64,000 nucleotides of DNA from Myxococcus xanthus (GTDB taxonomy: Bacteria > Myxococcota > Myxococcia > Myxococcales > Myxococcaceae): contig NZ_FNOH01000012.1 in assembly GCF_900106535.1 (NCBI RefSeq), forward strand, positions 124,001 to 188,000, in the 5' to 3' direction. The translations under genes were made by a program, and so were the position numbers. Of the stretch, positions 24,457-32,035 are shown in pieces; the first letter of the stretch is position 1; the number at the start of each line of letters is the position of its first letter. The notes below the pieces were generated by a model, which was not told the DNA's origin, searched no databases, and worked only from the letters and a program-made list of their open reading frames with translations.

Positions 24457-25444
24457 AGGGCGCTTCCAGGCGCTGAAGGGCCTGGCTGTGGCCACCGCGC
24501 TCGTGCTGCCCTCGGTGGCGGCGGCGGGCGCGGTGCTGGAGCCGAAGCTGTCCCCCAGTGACAACTACGGGGAGAACTTCACCTTCATCGGCGACCTGGA
24601 CGGCGGCACCTTCATCTTCGTGCAGCTAACGGTGACGAACATCGGTCCCGGCTCGCGCACCGGACTGTGCCGGACCACGGTGCTGACGCCGGGGAAGAAG
24701 GCCTGGTCGGCGCAGACGAAGGTCAAGGCGCGCGACTGGCGCTATGACGCGGAGAGCTCGACGCTGAAGATGGGGCCGTGCTCGGCCCGCTCCACGGATG
24801 GGGCCACGCGCGTGGAAGTCCCGCTGGATGGCGGGCGGGTGCTGCTGGAGTACGCCGCGCCCATGACGCCCCAGGGCCAGGAAGGCACCGAAGTGGAGGT
24901 GGGCAAGGACCGCTACCACCACGAGGTGACGCTGGCCTTCAGCGCGTTGAAGGCGACGGTGAAGCGGCCCAAGGGCGAGGACGTCGTCTACACGGGTGGC
25001 GGGTACGCGGACCACACGCGCTCCACCATTGCGCCAGCGAAGCTTGCGAAGCGGTGGGTGCGCTTCCGGGCGCTGCTCGGCGGCGAGAAGCTGGTGCTGC
25101 TGGCGCGTGAGGGGCAGGACGGTGAATACGGCCCCGTGTACGCGTGGGAGGAAGGCGCCAAGGCCCGCTCGCTGGAGCACTTCACGCTCGCGCGGGAAGG
25201 CGTGAAGGAGCGGAGCTCGTGGACGGTGGAGCTGTTCACGGATGGCTCCTCTGCCATGGTGCTGCGCTCCACCTCGCTGATGCAGCGCAGCGCGCCAGTG
25301 GAGGATTTGGGCGCGGTGCTGGGCGGGCTGGTGCGTTCGGTGGTGGGCTCGCCGGTGACGTACCTGCACCGGGCGGTGCTGGAGCGTGAGGGCAAGGCAC
25401 CGGTGACGGGGCTGATGGAAGTGACGCTCGAGGGCGACCTGTGA
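24446..25444 (+). CDS. secreted lipocalin-like (AttH/Svf1-like) protein
   Basis: 332 residues; ATG at 24446, overlapping the previous stop by 11 bp. Signal peptide ending VLPSVAAAGA. Mature part is nearly all beta: NYGENFTFIGDLDGGTFIFV, FVQLTVTNIGPG, then VEVPLDGGRVLLEY, YHHEVTLAFSALKATVKRP and the segment GGGYADHTRSTIAPAKLAKR. The DH-containing turn between two halves is what I associate with AttH/tocopherol-cyclase-like and Svf1-like twin lipocalins, which carry lipids. The match is by eye. Operon position suggests a periplasmic carrier for the lipid made by its neighbours. Confidence 0.55.
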   Translation: MRPEGRFQALKGLAVATALVLPSVAAAGAVLEPKLSPSDNYGENFTFIGDLDGGTFIFVQLTVTNIGPGSRTGLCRTTVLTPGKKAWSAQTKVKARDWRYDAESSTLKMGPCSARSTDGATRVEVPLDGGRVLLEYAAPMTPQGQEGTEVEVGKDRYHHEVTLAFSALKATVKRPKGEDVVYTGGGYADHTRSTIAPAKLAKRWVRFRALLGGEKLVLLAREGQDGEYGPVYAWEEGAKARSLEHFTLAREGVKERSSWTVELFTDGSSAMVLRSTSLMQRSAPVEDLGAVLGGLVRSVVGSPVTYLHRAVLEREGKAPVTGLMEVTLEGDL

Positions 25445-26022
25445 GTTTTGCTTTGCTGCGGGAAGTGCACCACGTGCCGGGTGTGCGCGGCTGGGTGCGC
25501 AAGCAGGTGCTGCGCTCAGTGGCGCGCTGCGTGGAGTGGACCACGAAGCTGCCGGGGCGCGGGCTGAACGTGTCTCAGGTGAACGACTGGCTGTACGTGG
25601 GTGGCGCGGTGCCTCGCTCGCGGTACGCGGAGCTGAAGGCGCGTGGCATCACCGCGGTGATTGACGTGCGGGGTGAGCGCTGTGACGACGCGGAGGCGTT
25701 GAAGGCGCTGGGCATCGAACTGCTGAACCTGCCGGTGACGGACCGCTATCCGCCATCGGTGGAGCAGCTGATGCGGGGCGTGGAATGGGCCTTGCCCCGG
25801 CTGGAGCAGGGCGGCACGCTGTATACCCACTGCGAGCACGGCGTGGGCCGGGGCCCCCTGGTGGGGCTGGCGGTGATGGTGGCGCGCGGCTGGGAGGCGC
25901 CGACCGCGTACCGCGAGCTGCGGCAGGCGCGGTGGCAGTCCACGCTGAATGACCGGCAGTTGAACGGGCTCGCGGACTTCGTCGCCGCGTGGCAGGCAAG
26001 GACGTCCGAGCGGGCGGCGTAG
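25441..26022 (+). CDS. dual-specificity-type phosphatase
   Basis: 193 residues from a GTG that overlaps the previous stop as GTGA. Active-site loop YTHCEHGVGRGPL has the HCxxGxxR signature of Cys-based phosphatases; the general acid is likely the Asp in LPVTDRYPPS. N-terminal NVSQVNDWLYVGGAVPRSRY is typical of DSP/PTPMT1-like folds. In this operon the obvious substrate is a phosphatidylinositol-phosphate or inositol-phosphate intermediate, as in the known Bacteroides inositol-lipid clusters. A paralogue lies at 57096-57659. Last gene of the operon. Confidence 0.88.
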   Translation: MSFALLREVHHVPGVRGWVRKQVLRSVARCVEWTTKLPGRGLNVSQVNDWLYVGGAVPRSRYAELKARGITAVIDVRGERCDDAEALKALGIELLNLPVTDRYPPSVEQLMRGVEWALPRLEQGGTLYTHCEHGVGRGPLVGLAVMVARGWEAPTAYRELRQARWQSTLNDRQLNGLADFVAAWQARTSERAA

Positions 26023-26034
26023 GCCGCGCCCAGC

Positions 26035-26439
26035 TCAGTCCCGCTTCAAGATGACGCCGTCATCGCTGATGGCATAGCTCGCGCCAGGGTCCATGACTTC
26101 CGGCCGCAGGCCACAGCGTTCCTGCTCCCTGGGCGTGAAGTGAACGAAGGTCATCTTCTCTCCCCGCTGGAGCCAGGCGTCATACGTCTCGATGCGATAG
26201 AGACACTGCGTCATGGCATCCGCATTCTTGGGGGGCTTCGTTCCGGGAGGCAGGAAGTCCTCCATCGCGAGCTGGAGCGCCTTCAACTGAGCGCCATCCA
26301 CGGTGGTCGAAGCCTCCTTCGTCCACTCCGGGAACTGGATACCGGCGGAGACCTCGGGCGGAGCAACTGGCGTCTTGGACCGCAGGTGCATGCACCCACT
26401 CATGAGGCTCATGAGGATGATGAAGCCGACTGGTTTCAT
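26035..26439 (-). CDS. lipoprotein, unknown
   Basis: 134 residues. N-terminus MKPVGFIILMSLMSGCMHL has a clear lipobox (MSGC). The mature part is soluble with FPEWTKEASTTVDGAQLKAL, a central DAMTQCLYRIETYDAWL stretch and two further Cys. No family recognised. GC content is lower than in flanking genes, and it is followed, on the same strand, 12 bp beyond the end of the convergent operon. It lies downstream of the JAMM-like lipoprotein gene with a 49-bp gap and is probably co-transcribed. Confidence 0.7.
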   Translation of the reverse strand: MKPVGFIILMSLMSGCMHLRSKTPVAPPEVSAGIQFPEWTKEASTTVDGAQLKALQLAMEDFLPPGTKPPKNADAMTQCLYRIETYDAWLQRGEKMTFVHFTPREQERCGLRPEVMDPGASYAISDDGVILKRD

Positions 26440-26488
26440 CTACGTATCCTCCAGTTCGACTGCTGTCGATGCCAGCCTGAGTTTCGGC

Positions 26489-27073
26489 CTACTCGCCACG
26501 GATATCATCCGTGACTCGCTTCGTCGGATGAAACTCACCATCCATCAGCCGGTACACAGTCCGCTCCTGAAAATCGTAAAGGTAGACCTCACAGAGCGGA
26601 TTGAACATGACGCGAAAATAGTACCGCTGTCGCTGCGCTTGCAGGTCTTCGTTGGAGAAGGTCGTCACCGATGGGTGACTGTGAAAGTCGGCGTAGATGC
26701 TGATGTTGTAAGCGTCGGGGTCGCTCACCGCGCTCGGGACGGAACAGGACTTTCTTCCTCCTGGGAGCTGCACGGGGGAACTGATCGAGGACGGGTAGCT
26801 GGCGAAGAAAGCCGCTTCGAAATTCCGCTGATAGATGAGGCCGCAGTATTCCTGTCCTTCTCGTCTGTTGCCAACCGTTGCCCCTGGCATCACCCGAATC
26901 GCCTCACACAGCCTGGGAGCCAACGCCGGCAAGTTGTCGAAGGGGCCCAGCATGGGGCCCGCCACGACAATGTGCCCGCCGGCGTCCCGCCAATACTTCT
27001 GCGCCACGGTGCCAACACAACCGCTTTGAAGAAACGCCACCAGCAACGCACAACGCAGCTTCAACGAAGCCAT
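26489..27073 (-). CDS. lipoprotein with JAMM/DUF4329-like motif
   Basis: 194 residues; the ATG at 27073 has GGGGAGGA upstream. Signal MASLKLRCALLVAFLQSGC with lipobox (QSGC). A central region reads EYCGLIYQRNFEAAFFAS, and later YADFHSHPSVTTFSNEDLQ, which resembles the metal site His-x-His-Pro ... Ser-x-x-Asp of JAB/JAMM proteases and DUF4329, with six rather than seven residues between the second His and the Ser. Zinc binding is plausible; peptidase or isopeptidase activity is unproven. Low GC for this genome (about 50% near the 3' end), suggesting transfer. Confidence 0.65.
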   Translation of the reverse strand: MASLKLRCALLVAFLQSGCVGTVAQKYWRDAGGHIVVAGPMLGPFDNLPALAPRLCEAIRVMPGATVGNRREGQEYCGLIYQRNFEAAFFASYPSSISSPVQLPGGRKSCSVPSAVSDPDAYNISIYADFHSHPSVTTFSNEDLQAQRQRYYFRVMFNPLCEVYLYDFQERTVYRLMDGEFHPTKRVTDDIRGE

Positions 27074-27173
27074 GGCTGTTCCTCCCCAGAGAAGGCTCTT
27101 CTCAGAGCCTCCATCAAAAGGGAGATTGCCACACACGAACGCTCAGCGCCTCGAAGGCAGCCCGCGGTGGAAC

Positions 27174-28571
27174 CTACGGCCCGCTAAAGAGCGCGAGGCC
27201 ACGCGACAACCAGGCGCGAGCCCTGTCCTCCACGGCATACGTAAAGCCGTCGCGCGAGCCTCGGGCGTACACCTCCTGGTAGCCCGCCGGTGCGTCCGGC
27301 ACCGCATTCCCGAGCCGCAGCGTCTGCACGGCGCCGCCCTCCTCGCTCACCTCCACGGAGGCCACGGGCGGAGACAGGCCCGCCTGTACGTCCTGCACCG
27401 CCGCGTCGAGGAGGCGCGAGGCCTCGAGCCGCTGAAGCCAGATGAGATGCGCCTCCACCTGTGACGCGTCGAACCGGAAGGACTCCGGCGGCGACTGCGG
27501 CTCAATCAGCACCCAGCCCTGCGCTTCCTTCGCCACCACCACCGTCGTGTCACCGGCCTGGATGCGCACCTGGCTCACCTGCTCCAACGCGAACCGCAGC
27601 AGGAGCAGGTCGCGGAAGTCCACCAGCCGCTTTCGCACCTGCGATGCCGCCACCGCGGACACCTCGTACATCCGCGCATCTCCCTCCAACTGGACGAAGA
27701 CGGTGTCCTTGGACTCCGACGCACGGCTCAGCCGCAGCACCACCGACTTCCCATTCTTGAGGCGCGCCTCCACCGTGTCATGCGCCTGGGCGAGCGCGGC
27801 CTTCGCCTCCGTGGCGGCCTCCCCCGCGAGCACGTCCTGCGCCTCGACCTCCAACAAGTCCCGCACAACCTGTTCGACCACGTGCGCGCTGAACCGGAAG
27901 CCCTCCGGCACCTGCGTCCCCTCCGCGAGCCGCCAGCCGCCGGGCGCGCCATTCGACGTCACCGTCACCGGCGCTTCGTCCCCGACTCGAAACACCAACT
28001 GCGTGATGTCCCCGGGCGCCCCCCGCACCAGCCGCGCGTCACGCCAATCCATGACGCGCCGACGCCACAACCAGCCCAACAACGTGGGGTGCTCGAAGAC
28101 GTCCGCGTTGGCCGCCTTGCGCACGTAGGTTCCACCGTTCGGCGCCCCATCCTTCCCGAGCACCAGCTCCAGCGGAGGGCGGCCCTCCTGGAGGATGCGG
28201 ACCTTCAGCCCGCGCGCGTCATCCAGCCAGAACTCGTTCAGCCGGCCGGCCTCGCCGGTGACGAACTTCGCCCCGGCCACCCGGGTCAGGGACTCCAGCG
28301 CGCCCTTCACCATCGCCTCGTCCGCCAGGAAGCGGCTCTCCGGCGAGCCCGGGTCCGCGACCGTCCACCCACTGCCGTCCCGCTGCAGCGTGGCGCGGCG
28401 GACGCCCGAGAGCTCCAGCCCGGAGACTCGGGCCGGGTCGAAGCCCGACAGGTCCAACTGGCGTCCACCACCGCTGGCTTCCGGCTGCCCCGGCGGCTGC
28501 TCACCGGCGACGAACATGAACACGAGCAGCAGCACGGCTGCGCCAACCACGATGACCAGCGCCTTCTTCAT
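27174..28571 (-). CDS. DUF4340 protein
   Basis: 465 residues. One N-terminal membrane helix (KKALVIVVGAAVLLLVFMFVA), the rest outside. Three DUF4340-type repeats: LERDG-like ATLQRDGSGWTVADPGSPES, VTVTSNGAPGGWRLAEGTQ, and VVVAKEAQGWVLIEPQSPPE, each a strand followed by Trp and a Pro/Asp turn. In many bacteria such proteins are encoded with GldG-like ABC-transporter components, but none is present here, so it stands alone. Membrane-anchored periplasmic protein of unknown role. Confidence 0.82.
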   Translation of the reverse strand: MKKALVIVVGAAVLLLVFMFVAGEQPPGQPEASGGGRQLDLSGFDPARVSGLELSGVRRATLQRDGSGWTVADPGSPESRFLADEAMVKGALESLTRVAGAKFVTGEAGRLNEFWLDDARGLKVRILQEGRPPLELVLGKDGAPNGGTYVRKAANADVFEHPTLLGWLWRRRVMDWRDARLVRGAPGDITQLVFRVGDEAPVTVTSNGAPGGWRLAEGTQVPEGFRFSAHVVEQVVRDLLEVEAQDVLAGEAATEAKAALAQAHDTVEARLKNGKSVVLRLSRASESKDTVFVQLEGDARMYEVSAVAASQVRKRLVDFRDLLLLRFALEQVSQVRIQAGDTTVVVAKEAQGWVLIEPQSPPESFRFDASQVEAHLIWLQRLEASRLLDAAVQDVQAGLSPPVASVEVSEEGGAVQTLRLGNAVPDAPAGYQEVYARGSRDGFTYAVEDRARAWLSRGLALFSGP

Positions 28572-28661
28572 GGCTCTCCCTCGGCTCCGGGCCCAGAGAG
28601 AACCCTTACTTCACCCCCGCACGTCTCGGCATCCCCCTCCGTGACTTTCGGAGGGGACAGC

Positions 28662-29537
28662 TCATGGAGCCCCAGCCGTCGCCTTGCGCCGCCACGCGGC
28701 CGGAGTCACCCCGTGGACGCGGCGGAACTGACGGATGAAGTGCGTCACGTCCGCGTAGCCCACGCGCTCCGCGATGATGTCCACGCGCTCGTCCGTGCCA
28801 CGCAGCCGGCGGCGTGCCTCCGCCATCCGGCACTCCAGAATCCACTCGCCCACCGTGCGGCCCGTCTCCTGCCGCACCACGCCCGCGACGTGCGCGGAGG
28901 AGCGCCCCAGCGCCTTCGCCACCTGCGCGAGCGACAGCGGCTCCAGACAGTGCGTCTCGATGTACGTGAGCGCCTTGCGGCTCAGCCCCAGGGACGGCGG
29001 CTCGCTCGTCCCCGTTTGGGCCGTCATGCGCTCCAGTTCGATGAGGACCAGCCGCAGCAGCGAGCGCGCGGCTTCCTCCCCCCCCGGCTCGTTCCGGGCC
29101 ACCTCCTCCGACAGCAGGCGCATCCACCGCGCCAGCCTCCGGCGCTGCGGCAGCGTGGGCCGCAGCACGGGGTGACAGCCCTTGCGCACCCGCAGCAACG
29201 GCCCCAGGCGGTTCGCGGCCCCACCGTCCTCGCCCAAGGCATCCGGATGGAAGGCCACGCCCCACCCTTCCGCGTTCGAAGCGCCGGCGCCGTGTGCATC
29301 TCCGGGCGGAATCAGGTGGACGTCTCCCGCCCGGACCACCAGGTCCCCCGCGTGCCGCATCTTCGACTCGCCTCGCGTCACCAGCATCACCACGGCGTAG
29401 GCGTGCACGGCGGTGGCGCGCCCGCCCCGAGGGTGGACCTGAAGGCGCCCCGCCCATATCGGCAGCCGCCCTTTTTCGAAGTCCAGGCGCGACGACGAAT
29501 CAGGCCCCCAGGACGGCGGTTGTGGCTCGGACGGCAT
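28662..29537 (-). CDS. AraC-family transcriptional regulator
   Basis: 291 residues; the ATG at 29537 has AAGGGG upstream. N-terminal cupin sensor (ARYEGAMP excluded; HAYAVVMLVTRGESKMRHAG and LIPPGDAHGAG are the cupin strands). C-terminal ~100 residues contain two helix-turn-helix units: SLAQVAKALGRSSAHVAGVV and IIAERVGYADVTHFIRQFRR then HGVTPAAWRR. A small-molecule-responsive activator is expected; ligand and targets unknown. The adjacent flavoprotein gene (31 bp upstream, same strand) is a candidate target. Confidence 0.92.
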   Translation of the reverse strand: MPSEPQPPSWGPDSSSRLDFEKGRLPIWAGRLQVHPRGGRATAVHAYAVVMLVTRGESKMRHAGDLVVRAGDVHLIPPGDAHGAGASNAEGWGVAFHPDALGEDGGAANRLGPLLRVRKGCHPVLRPTLPQRRRLARWMRLLSEEVARNEPGGEEAARSLLRLVLIELERMTAQTGTSEPPSLGLSRKALTYIETHCLEPLSLAQVAKALGRSSAHVAGVVRQETGRTVGEWILECRMAEARRRLRGTDERVDIIAERVGYADVTHFIRQFRRVHGVTPAAWRRKATAGAP

Positions 29538-29568
29538 CGCCCCTTCGTAGCGAGCGAAGCCGCCGGGC

Positions 29569-30618
29569 TCAACCCTGAGCAGGTCCATGCGCGGCGCCCG
29601 CCCGTTCCAGGTTCAGGTCATGGTTCAACATGCCCGCCGCCAGCATCCCCGCGGACGCGGCCACGATGGCCGCCTGCGCCCGGGTGCCGAGGTCCCCCGC
29701 CGCGTAGATGCCCGGCACCGACGTCTCGCCCGGGCCCTTCAGCTTCACGAAGCCCTCCTCGTTCAGCTCGAGCCCCAGCCGCTGCACGAGCGACGACTGC
29801 CGCTGGGGTGGACGGTCGAAGAGAATCTCCCGGGGCACCCGGGTACCGTCCTCCAGCTCCACCGCATCCAGCTTCTCCCCTGCCGCGATGAGGCCGCGAA
29901 TACGCCGCGTCTCGAGCCGAACCCCCGCCTTCTCCAGCAGCGCACGCTTGTCGGAGGGCACCTCGAAACCGTCCATGGCGAACACCACCAGGTCGCGGGT
30001 CCACCCCGTCAACATCACGGCGAAGTCGAGCGACACCGCGTTCGTGGCCAGCACGCCCCAGGCCCGGTCCTGGATTTCCCAACCATGGCAGAACGGGCAC
30101 TGGAAGATGGCCTTGCCCCACAAGTCGCTGTAACCGGGCAGCTCGCGCATCACGTCCACCATCCCCGTGGCCAGCAGCACCCGGCGGGCCTCCACCACGT
30201 CGCCCCCTTCGAGCGCCACGCGGAACACCGTCCCCGCACGCTCGACGTCCAGCACCCGCGCCTCGCGCAGCTCCACGTCATAGGGGCGCATCTGCTCCCA
30301 GGCGACACGCCGGAACTCCCGGGGTGGGATGCCATCCCGCGTGAGGTAGGTGTGCACCTCCTCTGCTGCTGCGTTCCGAGGCGTCCCCCCGTCGCACACC
30401 AGGACCTTCTTGCGGCCACGCCCCAGCGCCAGCGCCGCGCTCAAACCGCCTGGGCCACCACCCACCACCACCACGTCCTTCACGTCCTTGCGCTCCATGT
30501 CATCCGTCCTCGTCGCGTCCATTGCGTGTCTGCAGCCCAGGGGCAGCGCGGCACCGGCCAGTCCCAGCCCGGCGAGGGCCAGGGCCTCACGGCGCGTCCA
30601 CGCCGCCCGATTCGTCAT
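29569..30618 (-). CDS. thioredoxin-reductase-like flavoprotein with Tat/lipobox signal
   Basis: 349 residues. The N-terminus TRREALALAGLGLAGAALPL then GC has a twin-Arg pair and a lipobox, so the product could be a Tat-exported lipoprotein. The rest is an FAD/NAD(P) oxidoreductase: VVVVGGGPGGLSAALALGRG (FAD), IFQCPFCHGWE (CxxC), GVLATNAVSLDF (second nucleotide site), VPGIYAAGDLGTRAQAAI (FAD ribityl). NADPH is not available outside the cell, so either the donor differs or translation starts at an internal ATG (DDMERKDVKD). Located just upstream of the AraC gene. Confidence 0.8.
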   Translation of the reverse strand: MTNRAAWTRREALALAGLGLAGAALPLGCRHAMDATRTDDMERKDVKDVVVVGGGPGGLSAALALGRGRKKVLVCDGGTPRNAAAEEVHTYLTRDGIPPREFRRVAWEQMRPYDVELREARVLDVERAGTVFRVALEGGDVVEARRVLLATGMVDVMRELPGYSDLWGKAIFQCPFCHGWEIQDRAWGVLATNAVSLDFAVMLTGWTRDLVVFAMDGFEVPSDKRALLEKAGVRLETRRIRGLIAAGEKLDAVELEDGTRVPREILFDRPPQRQSSLVQRLGLELNEEGFVKLKGPGETSVPGIYAAGDLGTRAQAAIVAASAGMLAAGMLNHDLNLERAGAAHGPAQG

Positions 30619-30820
30619 GGAGAAGTGCTAACCGGCGGCCCCCGGCCCCGGGAGGGCGCGGCTTCACGCCGAATCGGCGGATTCGCGCGTTCGTTGCGGC
30701 ACTCCCTCGGGCGGCGCCACGGCGGGCGGCCTGGCACCAAGGTGTGGCTGGCGGGCCGCAGTCCGAGCCTCCAGGCCCTGGTACGCGCATTGCTAACCCA
30801 GCCCTCATCAGGAGGACGTC

Positions 30821-31693
30821 ATGCGCTACGCCATGGTGCTGGGAGTCACGCTGGCCTCGCTCGGGGCCGCCGCCGAGGAGCGGTGGACCGCGCCGTATCA
30901 AATTGAAGCGGTCTCCGGCCGCACCGCCCGCGTCGTCCTGGGCGAGCATGCGCCGGAGGACGTGGCCTCACGGCTCCAGGTCATGACGCTCGTCGGCACG
31001 CAAGGCATGGCGGTGGCGCGCTTCCAGCGGACGGAGTCCGTGTGCACGGTCGAAGAGGACGTGGACCTGCCGCCCGTCTGCCACACCGTGGGCGTCTACA
31101 CACAGGCGAAGGGGACGCCGGACATCGGTGAGCACATCGTGGCCCTGGCGGGCACCGTCACCGGCACGGTGAGCATGCCCGCGCCCAAGACGGAGCGGGA
31201 GCGTCCTGTCCCGGGGCAGTGGACCTCGGACGCGTTCGAGCGTCCCGTGGACGAAGGCGCCGACCCCTTCACGCCCGCGGGCATCCCCGCCCCTGGCTAC
31301 CGGTGGAAGACCTCGCCCGAAGGGCATGTGACGCTGGAGTCCAGCCGCGATGGCCAGAGCGACGACACACGCGTCCCGCTGGACTCGTGCACGCAGGAAC
31401 GACAGGGCCCCTTCACCCGGCTGGAGTGCTTCCCGGGCGCGCCGCACATCGCGCCGGGCGACTCCCCTGGCGCATCCCTGCTCTACGTCGACCGGCGGCC
31501 ACTCGTCGTCAGCTTCGCGGACTACGGCGAGGCCAGCACGGAGCTCGTCGCCTCACTGCGCGTCGGCGGCGACACGCAGTACCTGGTCCACGTGGGACTC
31601 AAGGGGCAGGCCGTCACCGGGCTGCTCTTCCGCGAGGGGAACGCATGGCGCCTCCTCCTGCGCCCCGCGGACTATCCCGTCATCGGGTGCTGA
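30821..31693 (+). CDS. secreted protein, unknown
   Basis: 290 residues with a short signal peptide (RYAMVLGVTLASLGAAAEE). The mature part is beta-rich: YQIEAVSGRTARVVLGEHA, VEEDVDLPPVCHTVGVYTQ, PAPGYRWKTSPEGHVTLESS, YLVHVGLKGQAVTGLLF. Four or five Cys are spaced to allow disulfides, with a final Cys at the C-terminus (YPVIGC). An AGGAGG-like site (aggaggacgtc) precedes the ATG. No family recognised; periplasmic or surface. Confidence 0.65.
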   Translation: MRYAMVLGVTLASLGAAAEERWTAPYQIEAVSGRTARVVLGEHAPEDVASRLQVMTLVGTQGMAVARFQRTESVCTVEEDVDLPPVCHTVGVYTQAKGTPDIGEHIVALAGTVTGTVSMPAPKTERERPVPGQWTSDAFERPVDEGADPFTPAGIPAPGYRWKTSPEGHVTLESSRDGQSDDTRVPLDSCTQERQGPFTRLECFPGAPHIAPGDSPGASLLYVDRRPLVVSFADYGEASTELVASLRVGGDTQYLVHVGLKGQAVTGLLFREGNAWRLLLRPADYPVIGC

Positions 31694-31705
31694 AGCACGC
31701 GGCGA

Positions 31706-31984
31706 CTACCAGCGCCGCTCCGGCTCCATGGCCGCGGGCCTGCGATTATCGGTGGGCTCCAGCCCGCTCGCCGTGGAGCACCGGCACACCTCACAGCCGC
31801 GCTCGCGGTCCATGGTGCAATTCACCCCGGTGACACACGTGAGGTTCCGAGACTCGGCACAGCGCGTCTCGCCCCTCTTCTCCTCGCGCTCCGAACCGTG
31901 ACGGCAGCCGGCCAGGGCCGCCGCCCCGACGGTCGCCAGCATCAGCCACCGCTGCCCACTGCTCCGCATCCACATCCGCGTCAT
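31706..31984 (-). CDS. small Cys-rich lipoprotein
   Basis: 92 residues from the ATG at 31984 (GAGGTGG upstream). Signal with lipobox (WLMLATVGAAALAGC). The mature ~60 residues hold six further Cys in a compact pattern (RCAESRNLTCVTGVNC, then CEVCRCST) that resembles small disulfide-rich or EGF-like folds. Function unknown. Stop is 12 bp from the convergent gene. Confidence 0.65.
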   Translation of the reverse strand: MTRMWMRSSGQRWLMLATVGAAALAGCRHGSEREEKRGETRCAESRNLTCVTGVNCTMDRERGCEVCRCSTASGLEPTDNRRPAAMEPERRW

Positions 31985-32035
31985 CGCCACCTCGAGGCAC
32001 TCATATCGAGCGAAGCAGCCAGCGGCCAGCGGCCC

